A stretch of 64,000 bases of DNA from Tetragonia tetragonoides (lineage: Eukaryota > Streptophyta > Magnoliopsida > Caryophyllales > Aizoaceae): NCBI GenBank assembly GCA_038025085.1, contig CM076154.1, forward strand, positions 16,466,001-16,530,000. Direction: 5' to 3'. Of this stretch, positions 46,262 through 59,193 are shown in pieces (position 1 is the first letter of the stretch; every line of letters begins with the position of its first letter). The notes beneath the pieces are model-generated. The model was given only the letters and a program-made list of their open reading frames with translations. It was not told where the DNA came from and did no database searches. The translations under genes were made by a program, and so were the position numbers.

Positions 46262-48560
46262 CCGATAACATACCCATTTTAAGTCTTGCAAATGGCAGAT
46301 GTCAACACAGTTTTTACAGTCTCTAACGTCAAGCATAAGAAACTAGAACACCCCCAACCTTTCATCAGGAGAGAGGACATTATTAAAATCCCCTTGAAGT
46401 ATCCAAGGAATAGTCATGGTACTGGAAATGTCTATAATCTCAGCCAATAAACTAGTTCTATTCTTCAGATCATTGTGAGCATATATACAAGTTACAAATA
46501 ATTGACTTCTAGTAGCTACCATAATAACAAAACAATGTACAGCCCAACTAAAACAAATCCTATCATAACTTTCTACAGTATTTTTGTTTTTTTAATTTTC
46601 GTTTCAACCAAAACACCAAAACCAATATCATTATTCCTATAAAAGTGAGAAATTTCTCTTTGCTTATTGGGATCATTAAGACCCCGAACATTCCAAGAAA
46701 GAATCATATCCATGACCATCAGGGGGAAGGTCAATGGAGGAATGCAAGTTTATATCACCATTCTGCATTTTAGGCAAATCATTACCTGGTTCCAACATTA
46801 CCATTAATCGCCCCTGCAGTAGCAGTTCTTGGTCGCCATACTCGTGCAGGAAATTTCTTCCTACACTTGGCTTCCTCATGTCCAAATGCTTGAAAATGAG
46901 TGCATTTGACAGGTTTCTACTCATACTCAATTTCGTGAGAAATCAGTTTACCATTCACATTCTGGTACAAAACTTCCTCTGGAAATTCCCCATTTATATC
47001 CACTTCAACAAGTGCTCGAACATAATCAACTCCATTCTTGAGTATTTTTTTTTAGATAAGTAAAAAATTTATTAATCAATCAATAAAAGCATACAAAAAG
47101 GTGGAGGGGAAGAAGTCCTCAAAAAGTAATAAGAGATATCTACAAGTCTCGCCATTGTAACTGGACAAGTGTAAGTGGAACACCCTTAAAAGCTCCAGCT
47201 GCCTTTGCCGACAACGAGGCCAAATAAACAATGTGATCCCAAATGCAATCAATAATTGTCCCAGAAGCAGAGAAGATCCTCGCGTTCTGCTCCAACAAAA
47301 TACACCAAAGAATGACCATGCATGCACATCTCCACCACAGTTTACCTTCCCTCCCCCTCCTACTACCAACAAATCGCATCTGTAGAAACTGGCCCACTGT
47401 AGCCGGGCTCGCAAAAGACTCCCCCCCTCCCCGACAATTTACCCCACAACATCCTAGCAAAATCACATAACACAAACAGATGCAATCCGTCCTCACAATC
47501 ATTACGACACAATAATACACACCAATTCGGCGACAAACACCAACCAGGCCTCCGGCGCTGTCTCATGTCATGCGTATTCACCTTACCTAGCACCAAGGTC
47601 AACACAAAGGCGCGCACCTTCAGGGAAACCCTAGACTTCCATATATAAGTAGCAAGAGGAAAATTGGGAAATTGAGAAGGTAAACTAAGGCGATGTAGGA
47701 AGGACTTGCAAGAGAAGACACCAGAGAAGTCTCCTCCCCAAGTCCGGGAATCACCCCGTGGGATGAAAAGAGTAGTGTTTAGAACACCCATGAGACTAGT
47801 TCCTCCATCTCACAGTCATGTGGAGCTCGACGTAAGTGAAGGTCCCATGAGCCACCCGCATCGGAATAGAAGTCCGATACTGGTGCTTCATGAAGTGTGG
47901 ACAACCGAAAAATCCGAGGGTATGTAGAAGAAAAAGGGTTATCACCCTTTCACACATCCTCCCAGAACCTTACCCGTTGGCCATTACCCACATTAAATCT
48001 AACCAGAGAAATGAAAAAAGGCGATACCTGAGATATAAACTTCCAAGAGCTGGCATATGCGACAGGTACCGGCTCGGGCGTCCCATCCAAACTCCATTCT
48101 TGAGTATAATGTTTTTATCCACCATAATTGATTGTCCAATTAAGCTGCAAATTTTACTAATTTCCCTAGGGCTCCAATATCTCACATCCAGATTTAATAA
48201 TTTAATCCAAATAGGTACAAATGTGAGGTCTGCACTTAATGATGCCAAGCGGTCTCTCCAAGACTTAACAATACGCGGCTTATTATCAAAATGATAAACA
48301 CCAGTTTGTAGTACTTCATCCCTACCCACACTTGTTCAAAGTGAACCAGTGTGAGACCATTTTTCATCATGACTACTTTGTCAACACCACGTACCTTCCA
48401 AATTCTGGGAATAAAACCAATTTGATTCCATCTTTTTTCATGGAAAAACAATATAAGTCTAAAATGCTCGAAAATCCAATTCTAATATTTTTCTTTATTT
48501 TTAATTCGCATATCTCATACGAGACCAAGTGCCGCATAATCTTTGTAAGACACATTTGAC
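46262..48560 (-). pseudogene. Old LINE: ORF1 and start of endonuclease, split by another LINE
   Basis: Read on the minus strand. About 48450-48108 and, across the nested LINE, 47027-46880 give a DUF4283-type gag-like ORF1 (MKNGLTLVHFEQVW, KPRIVKSWRDRLASLSADLT, FVPIWIKLLNLDVRYWSPRE, then DYVRALVEVDINGEFPEEVL) and a zinc-knuckle relic (KCTHFQAFGHEEAKC, one Cys replaced by Phe). About 46710-46370 give the AP-endonuclease start (ILSWNVRGLNDPNKQREISH, FGVLVETK) with the WILQGDFNNVL segment. RT is absent. Many stops. Confidence 0.8.
47046..48089 (-). mobile_element. 5'-truncated LINE nested in the older LINE, 18-bp TSD
   Basis: Flanked by AACTCCATTCTTGAGTAT at 47028-47045 and 48090-48107, both halves lying inside the coding sequence of the host LINE ORF1. 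The A-tail appears as a T-run at 47046-47054, so it points to the minus strand. Coding (47791-47363 and 47520-47140, two frames) is the zf-RVT end of ORF2: YIWKSRVSLKVRAFVLTLVL, NWCVLLCRNDCEDGLHLFVL and a VQLQWRDL terminus. Confidence 0.92.
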
Positions 48561-48985
48561 TCCAAGAATTTAATAATGTCTTCTAAACCGATATGGACCA
48601 AAAATTCCATCTTTTTGTTCCCTTCCCCCCCCACTATTTGTGAGTATTCTTATTTTGTATAAATTAATGTGTTACTTGTGCATATACATTAGTTGCTAAG
48701 ATATCAAGTACTCCCTCCATCCCAAGTTAATATTTATATTATTGAACTTTTTACGGTCTCCAAGACCAGTGGCGGAGCCAGAATTTTTTCATAAGAGAGG
48801 CTGAATATCAAATGTATTACTTCAAACTCAAAAAAATGTTCCTTTTTTAAACAAATTCAAATATTATTCTCTTCCAATACTAAGACGAATGAGCGTTTTT
48901 AAAGATAAAATTAATTAGCTTATTTATACGTTTTGTAGGGTTTATTTTTACTAGATGTCAACTGATAAAAGAAAATATGTTAAAT

Positions 48986-49045
<60 letters not shown>
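48986..49045. repeat. (AT)n microsatellite
   Basis: About 60 bases of AT dinucleotides. Confidence 0.93.
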
Positions 49046-49049
<4 letters not shown>

Positions 49050-49760
49050 TAAACAACAAATTTCATATCTGAAAATAAATAACAGAGACAAAATATATGA
49101 ACAAATATGTTAATTTTATTGATATTGAAAATGAGTTACAATCTGTAATTTGGTTCCCTGATTGGATCTCCACTTGACTTTGATTTGATTGACTAAACAC
49201 GGGCCGAACTTGATGGCTGGATCGTGCTCAGATGTTTGATTTGACTTATTGAACAAGGGTCGTAATTGACTTAATCTCATCCAAAGGCTTGATTTGATTG
49301 GTTGAACGTAGGCCGGATTTGAGGCTTGATCACGTTCAATGATGCTTCAATCTCCTTGAAAGGAATGGATTTGATCTTCAAAGTTTAGAGGCTTCAATCT
49401 CCTTGGAAGGAATGGATTTGATCTTCAAAGCTTGGAGCGTCTGGATCTTCAGGTCTCCGAAATTCTCCTTCTACAGGCTGGCTGAGAGTCTGGCTGAAGA
49501 CTGAACCCCCTGAAAGAGAGTAGGGAGCTCTATTTATAAAGCGAGCTTTCTCTAAGGTTTCTTATTGGACTTGGTAGTCATGGGCCTCTTTTATATTTTA
49601 AAGGGACTTTTAGCATTAAATAAAAAATAATAAACTAATTAAAATTAGGTATTTAATTTACCTAAAATAATTAATTTAATATTCTCAAAAATGCTTATTT
49701 ATGGATCTTCATTGGACTTTGACACATTTTATTTCTGACGTGGCACATAGAACATTTTTT

Positions 49761-49765
<5 letters not shown>

Positions 49766-49845
<80 letters not shown>
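49766..49845. repeat. (AT)n microsatellite
   Basis: About 80 bases of AT dinucleotides. Confidence 0.93.
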
Positions 49846-49848
<3 letters not shown>

Positions 49849-50254
49849 ACCAAATTGGTATATAATTTTCGCATTTTTCAGTATTTAACTCGTAATCTCC
49901 AACTACATTGCTTCCCCTTACACAAAATTATGGTTTACTAAATTAAGGGAAGCAAATTCAGGGAGCTCGAATTTGAAAGAAATTGGGGACAAATTTGTTC
50001 AATATATCCATCAAATAAAAGGGGGGTTGGATAATAAATTAAGAAATGAATGAGGGGTGGGTAACAAATACGAAATGATTTAACAAAAAGAAAGAAAAGA
50101 AAATAATAGGCCGAAAACAGTAAATAACAAGAATCTTACCGGAGATTCCCATTAAAATTGAAATAATGGGTCTAAGTGTCAAAATCAGTCACTAAATATA
50201 CCCTAATGTCGCCGGAATTAAAAAATATACCAACTTGTCGCGGGTGTCTCACTA

Positions 50255-50315
50255 AATATACAAATTTGGTCAATCAGGGATATATATATATAATGTATAC
50301 TAATTTGGTCAATCA

Positions 50316-50386
<71 letters not shown>

Positions 50387-50742
50387 CAAGTCTTATGTAA
50401 GACCAACTCACAAAACATTGGGGTCACTTTTCATCAATAAATGGGTCACTTATGATGAGCAGTAACCCTGTTTTCATTGAGAAGTGACCCCCGTCTCACC
50501 AAAAGTTACAAAAGATCATCTTATAATGTATACCAATTTGGTCAATCAGTGATATATATATATACAACAAGTCTTATGTGAGACCAACTCACAAAACATT
50601 GGGGTCACTTTTCATCAATAAATGGGTCACTTATGATGAGCAGTAACCCTGTTTTCATTGAGAAGTGACCCCCGTCTCACCAAAAGTTACAAAAAATCAT
50701 CTTATAAAAGTTTTTGCCATATATATATATATATATATATAT
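50255..50742. repeat. Tandem 181-bp units with AT expansions
   Basis: The unit (CAAGTCTTATGTRAGACC ... GTCTCACCAAAAGTTAC, then ATCATCTTATAATGTATACC and AATTTGGTCAATCAGTGATA) repeats with a 181-base period at 50391 and 50572. The AATTTGGTCAATCAG phrase occurs at about 50261, 50302 and 50535. Each copy runs into an (AT)n run of very different length (about 10 to 60). Homologous to 14488-14625. Confidence 0.85.
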
Positions 50743-51231
50743 GCAAACGAAAAGAAAAAACAAAAACAAAACTAACAACTTACGAAAGGCAAGAAAAGGA
50801 GAAAGGGCAATAAAAAAAAAGGACAAAAGAGAGAAGACAAATGTAAGTCAGAGCATTTGATCCCGGGACCAATTGATGGATAAATGGAGTGCGAATGAAA
50901 TGTAACCAGCGACGCAACATCACTTCTTTAGTTTCAACTAGGCAAGCATATTATAAAAATATTTTGCTGCTGATGGGGTGGCCGAGGCCTACGCTGGCAA
51001 CCTCCTGTCTCCGTCACTGTCCAATACACTATTTTGACCATGAATATTTATGATTATATAATTATAGAGTTTATAATAAGATGATATTTTGAAAATACTA
51101 TTTAAAATGAATCTAGCAATACTACTTTCATATCATAAAACTTTGTAACTTTTCAGAAATAAGTGGTCAAAGTTCACAAACTTTGACCTTAAAAAGTCCA
51201 ATGTAAAGATAAACCTGGAAAAGAGGGAGTA

Positions 51232-51468
51232 CTTATTAGCCTTGTTCTCTTCAATAAAATGGTGCAGAATGGTGAGAAACGGTGCAACGCGGCCAAAACG
51301 ACACGGTTCAACACGGAATAGAACGGTGCAACAAGGAAAAAAACGGAACAACACGGATAATAGAGCAAAATAGACAAAATGAATTACAGAATGGGGAACA
51401 GAACGATGGGGAACAAAATGAAATGGTACGAAATGCAGCATTGAAACAACGAAAAGAATGGGCCTCAC
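51232..51468. other. Low-complexity ACGGTGCAACACGG tract
   Basis: Repeated ACGGTGCAAC/AACACGGAA words at about 51260-51440. No gene. It resembles the repetitive bodies of hAT-like elements, but no ends were found. Confidence 0.4.
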
Positions 51469-51623
51469 TAAGGCTCTGTTTGATTCAACTTAATTTCACT
51501 TAAATTAAGTTAAGTTCACTTCAGTTCAGTTCAGGTCCAATAAGTTCAGTTTAGTTAAGTTCAGGGCCAATAAGTTCCGTTCAGTTCAATTCAGGGCCAA
51601 TAAGTTCATTTCAGTTCAGTTCA

Positions 51624-51773
<150 letters not shown>

Positions 51774-51969
51774 TAATGTGTGGTAATACCTTTAAAATTA
51801 GATATTGTGTTTTAAATTAAACACACCAATAAAATAGTAAGAAACAAAATTAAGGGGCAATTGGTTTGTTACTTGATAAGGAAAATGATCAATAAATAAT
51901 TAATACTAGAAATGAAAAAATAAAAGAAATGAACCTATTTACACTTCTTGATTGGTTCACTCAAGTAAA

Positions 51970-52162
51970 CCAAGATGGGTTGGTGTAGTGGTTCAACACT
52001 TCATCCCTTAAACAAGTGGTTGGGGGTTCAAATCCCAACTCTTGCGAATAATGGAAAAAATCCATTGGCCAGTCCCCTACCGCTTAGTGCGCTAACAATT
52101 GGGGCGAGGGGATTAGTCACTGTGGTCGACGGTGGGATACCCTTGGCAAAGACAAAAAAAAA
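51970..52162 (+). mobile_element. tRNA-derived SINE
   Basis: A-box-like GATGGGTTGGTGTAGTGGTT and B box GGTTCAAATCCC lie near the left end. The right end is GACAAAAAAAAAA. The sister element at 52582-53473 has the same flanking text uninterrupted (TTCACTCTAGTAAAGTAGTAG at about 53046-53066), which marks the insertion point. Transcription would be by RNA polymerase III. It is not a functional tRNA gene: no cloverleaf was recognised. Confidence 0.85.
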
Positions 52163-52219
52163 AGTAGTAGAATTACTTTCAATTCACTTTGCTATTCTTT
52201 GGTTCGTAAGTTAGTAGTA

Positions 52220-52361
<142 letters not shown>

Positions 52362-52581
52362 GTTCTGATCAGTTCAGTTCAGGAGCATTAAGTTCAGTTC
52401 AGTTCAGTTCAGGGTCAATAAGTTTAGTTCAGTTCAGTTCAGTTCAATTAAGTTAAGTTCATTTACGTGAAATTCAGTTGAATCAAACGGAGCCTAACTT
52501 TTGTTGAAACTATAATGATTGTCACTCTTTAATGAGACAAGTGTCATTGTTAACAATAAGTGACCCATACACTAATCTTAA

Positions 52582-53473
<892 letters not shown>

Positions 53474-53476
53474 TTA

Positions 53477-54070
53477 GTCTCACACATGACTTGCTCCGAT
53501 CCAAATGGCGTCCATTTCAAATATTACAAGATTACATTATTGCCGATACATGCTATTGAATTTAAATATTGAACAAGGTTACAATGCACATGAGTATATT
53601 CGTTTCCCTTGAAGCAGTAGCAGCTCAATAAGGCAATTAGGCAAGGCAACTAAGCCTGTAAAACTAACAAATTGATTGATCATTATGGATGAAAAATGGC
53701 ATTAGCGATAAAGGCATAGCAAATGCGGTCCTTCAATTTCGTGTATAACGTGAAGCAGTGGAATCAAATCGCCGATTGTACTGCGGAGCTAAAATTAATG
53801 CCAATTTCAAATTGGCATGACATGTCGAGATAAGGTTATGTTCTGAAAGCAGTGGAAACCACAAACGTATTGCCTCGTTTGTTGGTCACTGAATCGAGTT
53901 TTGAGAGGGATGGTAAAGCAAGAGAGGGGCTAAGAGTAAGGGGCCAACAGGTAACGGAGAGGTCCCTAGCTAGTAAACCTAGCTACAAAATATTTATAGA
54001 ATTTCCCCCCGCATTATACCGCCGACCGCGTAGTCAAAGGTATTGGATTCACTTTCTCACTGTTGTGTTG
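53477..54070. other. Unassigned intergenic DNA
   Basis: No gene or repeat family recognised. The 89-codon open frame at 53852-54121 runs into the copia-4 LTR and shows no motif. Confidence 0.4.
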
Positions 54071-54255
54071 CACATTAACAAATTTAGGAAAGGTAATAAT
54101 TTGTGTTATCTTCATTACTGATATAACGTCTATATATAGGTAAGAGTACAAACGCTTGTAAAAGACTCTTCAACTAAAAGACTCTTCAGCTATTCACAAA
54201 TAACATATTTACTAATTACAATATTTACTTAAAAATATCTCGCTAATACTCCCCC

Positions 54256-54903
54256 TCAAGTTGGAGCATGAGGATTCCGAATCCTCAACTTGGCAAGAAG
54301 ATACTCAAATTGCTGACGCCCTAACGCTTTCGTAAAGATATCAGCTAGCTGATTTGCAGAGCAAACGTAAGAGGTCGAAATGTTACCAGCAAGAATTTGT
54401 TCACGAACATAATGACAGTCGATGTCAATATGCTTCGTACGCTCATGAAACACAGGATTAGACGCAATGTGCAAGGCAGCTTGATTATCACAAAATAAAC
54501 GCATTGGTGGCTTATGGAAAACACCAAGGGAAGCAAGGAACGACTTTAGCCAAGTAAGCTCACAAGTGGCTACAGCCATAGCACGATATTCAACCTCAGC
54601 AGAAGATCTAGCAACGGTGGGTTGTTTCTTGGTCTTCCAAGAGATAGGTGACTCACCAAGCTTCACAAAGTACCCTGTCAAAGAACGGAGAGTAAGTGGG
54701 CAACTAGCCCAATCGGAATCACAGTATCCATATAGTTGTAAAGAGCTGTCAGCCCGGAGAACTAGACCTTGCCCAGGTGTCCCTTTAAGATACCGTAGAA
54801 CACGAATGGTTGCATCCCAATGGTCTTGTCGAGGGGACTGCAGAAATTGGGAAAGGATATGAACAACATAACATAGATCAGGTCTGGTGATAGTGAGATA
54901 CAC
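54256..54903 (-). pseudogene. Copia-4 RNase H and pol C-terminus (215 aa open)
   Basis: Open from the RT connection (YLTITRPDLCYVVHILSQFL) through GYCDSDWASCPLTLRSLTGY, the RNase H core (ARSSAEVEYRAMAVATCELT, FCDNQAALHIASNPVFHERT) and the C-terminal HIDIDCHYVREQILAG...FTKALG region to a stop just before the purine tract. It is offset in frame from the RT piece at 54762-55649. Confidence 0.88.
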
Positions 54904-55730
54904 AAGACGCCCAACAAGGCGGCGATAACGCGAAGGATCTCCAAGCAGGGACCTGTAGCTAATGCTAGATAGTGGTTTTGTTTCATTGGAAACGGAGCAG
55001 GCTTTGCAGCAGTAAGTCCGGCTTCGGCCAATATGTCAAGAACATACTTTCGTTGAGAAAGAAACAACCCGTCGGGATTGCGAGCAACCTCAATTCCAAG
55101 AAAATACTTCAAATGACCCAAATCCTTAATCTGAAAGCATGCATTCAAATATATTTTGAAGGTTGCACAAGCAGCAGAGTTATTCCCAGCAAGAATAAGA
55201 TCATCAACATAAACAATAACTGATAAAAATATCTCGCCATGACGATATGTAAAAAGAGTATGATCAGCATGAGACTGAGTGAAGCCATATTGTCGAAGTG
55301 CTGGCGCTAACTTTGCGAACCAATTGCGTGGAGATTGTCGGAGCCCATACAAAGATTTGCGAAGACGACAAAGTTTGTTTGGATGAGATGAAGAAAACCC
55401 CGGAGGCAGCCGCATATACACCTCTTCATCAAGGTCTCCATGAAGAAAAGCGTTGTTGACATCGAGCTGGTGAACTTCCCTGCCTTTTATAACGGCAACG
55501 GCTAAAAAGGCTCGAACACTAACAAGCTTGGCAACTGGCGCAAAAGTCTCATTGTAGTCCAGTCCCTCTACTTGCGTGTCACCACGCACAACCACACGGG
55601 CTTTGTACCTCTCAATGGTTCCGTCAGAATTAAACTTGACTTTGCACACCCACTTGCACCCGATGGGCTTCTTACATTGAGGAAGTTCAGTGATTATCCA
55701 GGTTCCATTTTTCTCCAGAGTATCAATCTC
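54762..55730 (-). pseudogene. Copia-4 reverse transcriptase (295 aa open)
   Basis: Nearly complete [79 protein letters not shown], the active site YVDDLILAGN and FLGIEVARNPDGLFLSQRKY. A frameshift near 54960-54910 separates it from RNase H, and a TAG at about 55731 separates it from the upstream frame. Confidence 0.88.
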
Positions 55731-57159
55731 CTAGCGCATGGCATCACGCCATCGATGATCTTGAACCGCCTCAGAATAGGATTGTGGCTCAACAACAGCT
55801 GAAACTGAAGCTAGAAATTGTGTATAAGCAAGTGAAAACTTTGCACAAGAAACATAGTTAGCTAAAGGGTACCGCATACCTGAGGAGTTTTGGGGGAGTG
55901 ATGAAGCCGAAATGGGGTCAAGAAGATGAGCCGAGTGACAGACATAATCTTTAAAGTGAGCTGGCGGACGTCGTAAGCGCTGACCTCGACCAAGGATCTC
56001 TGTATGCTCAGATGGAAAGGACTGTGATATAGGAGCTGATACATTGGGCTCACTGGCAGAAGTAGGAGATGAAGCCAAATGATCCAACTGTTGCTGTACA
56101 CCAGCAGGTTGAGAAGGAGAGGGTGATGCAGATGGCAAAACTCCCCCTGTCGTTACAGCTGGCTTGGTGAAAGAGGCTCTCCAATGCCAATCATCTGTAG
56201 TGAGGAGCTCACCAACTTGTACATTGGGTGCAACCGGAGGCAATGACGGAGAAGCAGATGGAAATTGGGCTTCGTCAAACAAAACATCCCGGGAAACAAA
56301 TACTACATGTGTCTTCGAATCATACACTTTCCGACCTTTTTGGCCATGTGGATACCCAAGAAACACACATCGACGACCCCTAGCACCAAACTTGTCTTTC
56401 TTACGAGGCTTGTTATGACCATAACATAGACACCCAAACACATAAAGATGCACATAGGATGGTGAGGAACCAAAAAGTTTCTCATGCGGGGTTGCACCCT
56501 TAAGCACATAATTAGGAGTGCGAAATGGGCAGCTGTAAGAACACATTCCCCCCAAAATTCAATGGGAAGGCTAGCCTAAAAACGTAAAGAACGAGCAACA
56601 TCAAGAATATGTCTATGTTTGCGCTCAACACGACCATTTTGTTGAGAAGTATCCAGACAACTCGTTTGATGTAACATACCATGCTCCGCATAAAACTGAT
56701 GCAAAGCCTTAAACTCAACTCCATTATCACTACGAAGAATCTTAACAGATCTACCAAATTATTTTTGAGCCATAGCACAAAAATTGCGAATCAATTGGCC
56801 AGTCTCACCCTTATCCAACATAAGAACCACACAGCTCTACTATAATCATCAACAATAGTAAAGAAATAACGAGCACCGATCAAAGTAGAAATAGGATATG
56901 GACCCCAAATGTCAGTGTGTATTAATTCAAAAACATCCTTGATAGCAGAATCACTGACAGGAAAAACCCTTCGAGTTTGTTTGGCTTGACAACAAATGTC
57001 ACAAAGTTTATTCGTTTCCTTACTAGAGCTACCACTGAGTGCGGGAATCCAAGATAAAGGTTGGTCAGAGGGATGTCCCAACCGTTGATGCCACAAATCA
57101 TACGAATCAACTAGGGTCGCAGAAACTGAAGGAGAAACAGCAGCTGCATGCTGCATCAT
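55731..57159 (-). pseudogene. Copia-4 pre-integrase, integrase and linker, broken
   Basis: 57159-56791: LWHQRLGHPSDQPLSW, CDICCQAKQTRRVFPV (zinc site), FELIHTDIWGPYPIST, FFTIVDDYSRAVWF. 56778-56512 carries the rest of the core in other frames. 56555-55731: integrase C-terminal region (GATPHEKLFGSSPSYVHLYV, GRRCVFLGYPHGQKGRKVYD, FVSRDVLFDEAQFP) and a Pro/Ser-rich linker to the RT start. Several frame changes lie between 56800 and 56550. Confidence 0.82.
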
Positions 57160-57751
57160 CTGTCACTGGCTTAACGAAATAGACCCCATCTCGAAGTTCA
57201 CCCACTCCAATCATGCTCCTCGAGGCTCGGTCCTGCAAAATACACAATATGGAAAAGAAAGTTACAAAGCAATCAGAATCACGTATGAGCCGACCAACCG
57301 AGGCCAAATTAACAGAAAGTTGTGGCACATAAAGAACATGTCGCGGGCGAAGTCCAGGACGTAACATGGTAGTGCCTTCTTTGGTGGCCATGGTTTGGCC
57401 GCCATTAGGGAGGCCGACTGGAGCAGGAGCAATATCCACAATGTTACGAAGGAGAGAGAGGTCACCAGTCATATGATGTGACGCGCCACTGTCAATTAAC
57501 CAATGCTTACCAGTGAGCTTGTCAAAAGACGGGGATGGCTCGAGGAGAGTCATAAGACGCTGAAGTTGATCATTGCTTAAATTGGGAAAAACTGGCGTGT
57601 GAGTAGGCATAGCTAGAGGTGTTGGGGGCATAACATGAGTAGCAGCAGCATAGGCGGGTTGGCTGGCTGGAATTGCAGCATATGCAGCCTGACCTGGAGC
57701 AGCATAGGTGGTCTGACCAGTAGGGGCTGGTGAATTTCCATGGCCACGGCC
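57107..57751 (-). pseudogene. Copia-4 protease region
   Basis: 57631-57107 carries the protease active site (HWLIDSGASHHMTGDLS) and the following LPNGGQTMATKEGTTMLRPG, VLYVPQLSVNLASVGRLI segment. Upstream, an Ala/Pro-rich stretch joins it to gag. A TGA at about 57750 lies in the Arg/Gly-rich end of gag in the same frame, and a frameshift at about 57130 ends it. Confidence 0.83.
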
Positions 57752-58648
57752 TCACCCACGACTACGTCCTTGAGGCCATCCAAGTCTTGAGTAACATGTA
57801 TCATAAGTATGTCCCTTCTTGTTGCAAAAGGTACACATAGGCCGAATTCTAGAAGGCATAGAAGACCCGATCCATTGCGAAACACGCCCCTGGAAACTAG
57901 GTGACTGAACAGCAAAACCAACAGCAGGCAAATCAACAGTGTGGGTAATAGAGCGGTGACTCTCCTCTTGCATAACCATAGCATTAACCCGATCAATATC
58001 AGGGAGGGGTTTCATACTAATAATTTGAGATCTCAATGGACCATAAACGTCATCCAATCCCATTAAGAACTGATACGTTTTAAGGTTTTCAATCCACGTT
58101 GTCACTTTAATACCTCCTTCACAATCACAGGCTTCTAATGGTGAAAGTGTAGTCAAGTCTTCCCACATACCAAGAAATTTTGTATAGTAAGACATGAGAG
58201 ATGATCCTGATTGTTTACTGAAACTAAGTTCAGACCGCAACTTATAAATTTAGGGACCATTCTTAATAGAATACCGGGTTTTAAGAGTTTCCCACATAAT
58301 TCTAACATTGGACAAACGAGAAATAGTGGTCCTAATAGCCGAATCAACAGAATTTGCCAACCAAGAACACAACATGGCATTAACAATCTCCCAAGCATGA
58401 AATTCAGGTGCAATCTTATCAGGTTTAGCAATAGAACCGTCAATGAATCCCATTTTATTTTGAGATTTAAGAGCCAAACAAATTGCTTGTTCCCAGGAAG
58501 GATAATTTTCACCACTCAATTCTATTTTAGTGAGGATCATACCTAGATTTGCAGTGGGATGTAAATAATACGGAGAAGTTGGATCAGTGAGTAAATAAGG
58601 GGGTTTCTCGCCACCTCCGGCGCCGGATACGTCACCGTCCTTAACCAT
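57752..58648 (-). pseudogene. Copia-4 gag, one internal stop
   Basis: 58648-58250 carries the gag N-terminus (PYLLTDPTSPYYLHPTANLG, LSGENYPSWEQAICLALKSQ). A single TAA (about 58250) interrupts a continuous frame that resumes as IYKLRSELSFSKQSGSSLMS, then WIENLKTYQFLMGLDDVYGP and the zinc knuckle CTFCNKKGHTYDTC, ending in a TGA at about 57750. Related to copia-1 gag by layout and motifs. Confidence 0.85.
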
Positions 58649-59193
58649 GGTTCGAGTCTCGGCCTAACTTTTGATATACTGTGACAAACTGGGCAGTATA
58701 GGGAGGTTGGCGATGGAAATTTAACCAACATCAATCAAGCTTCGACACCGGGCGGCGATGGAAGAGATACCACGACTGATGGGAAGCACGATAAAAACCA
58801 GAAAAAGAGTGGGCTGCGACTGAATGGGCAGCACACGACCAGGGATTTGGCGTCTAGCGATAATTGGGCTAGACTAAGTCATTGTACCAGGACAACCAGC
58901 ATCATCTTGATTGGGGCTGGTGATGTCGATCAGTAACAATGGTTGATGAGAGAAGAGAAGCAGAAACGTTTAGTTTGGTTTTACACTGGCTCTGATACCA
59001 TAACAAATTTAGGAAATGTAATAATTTGTGTTACCTTCATTACTGATATAAGGTCTATATATAGGCAAGAGTACAAACGCTTGTAAAAGACTCTTCAACT
59101 AAAGACTCTTCAACTTTAAGACTCTTCAGCTATTCACAAATAACATATTTACTAATTACAATATTTACTTAAAAATATCTCGGTAAGACACAT

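Larger units (their letters stand above)
48767..51019. mobile_element. hAT-like element, 2.25 kb, nested in Stowaway
   Basis: The ends CAGTGGCGGAGCCAG and CTGTCTCCGTCACTG are inverted with two mismatches. The flanks TCCAAGAC (48759-48766) and TCCAATAC (51020-51027) match at 7 of 8. The interior holds AT microsatellites, a possible solo-LTR-like segment (49080-49755, with TATTTATAAAGC on the sense of the top strand and a duplicated GCTTCAATCTCCTTGAAAGG unit), and tandem copies of the GTGAGACC repeat. No transposase recognised. Confidence 0.82.
48712..51229. mobile_element. Stowaway MITE split by a hAT-like element
   Basis: Left part 48712-48766 starts CTCCCTCCATCCCAAGTTAA after TA. Right part 51020-51229 ends AAAGAGGGAG-like before TA (51230-51231). 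Without the insertion the length is about 257 bases, matching the intact Stowaways at 15016 (256) and 59827 (254). The internal text ACTATTTTGACC...AAACTTTGACCTTAAAAAGT also matches the copy at 59827. Confidence 0.85.
54076..59188 (-). mobile_element. Copia-4: Ty1/copia retrotransposon with few lesions
   Basis: 5.1 kb, minus strand, flanked by CACAT (54071-54075 and 59189-59193). LTRs 54076-54248 and 59001-59188 (short, as in copia-1). The purine tract (minus strand of CTCCCCCTCAAGTTGG, 54249-54264) adjoins the 3' LTR, and the primer site (plus CTCTGATACCA, 58990-59000) adjoins the 5' LTR. The copia gene order is complete, with a modest number of stops and frameshifts. Different family from copia-2/3 but similar in layout to copia-1. 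Confidence 0.93.

Noticed and set aside
51975..52060. Possible tRNA gene
   Set aside because: Only the A and B promoter boxes are recognisable, the sequence continues to an A tail, and the site is empty in the sister element. It is a SINE.
53852..54121. 89-codon open frame before copia-4
   Set aside because: It crosses the left border of copia-4 into its LTR, so it cannot be an ancestral gene. No motif.
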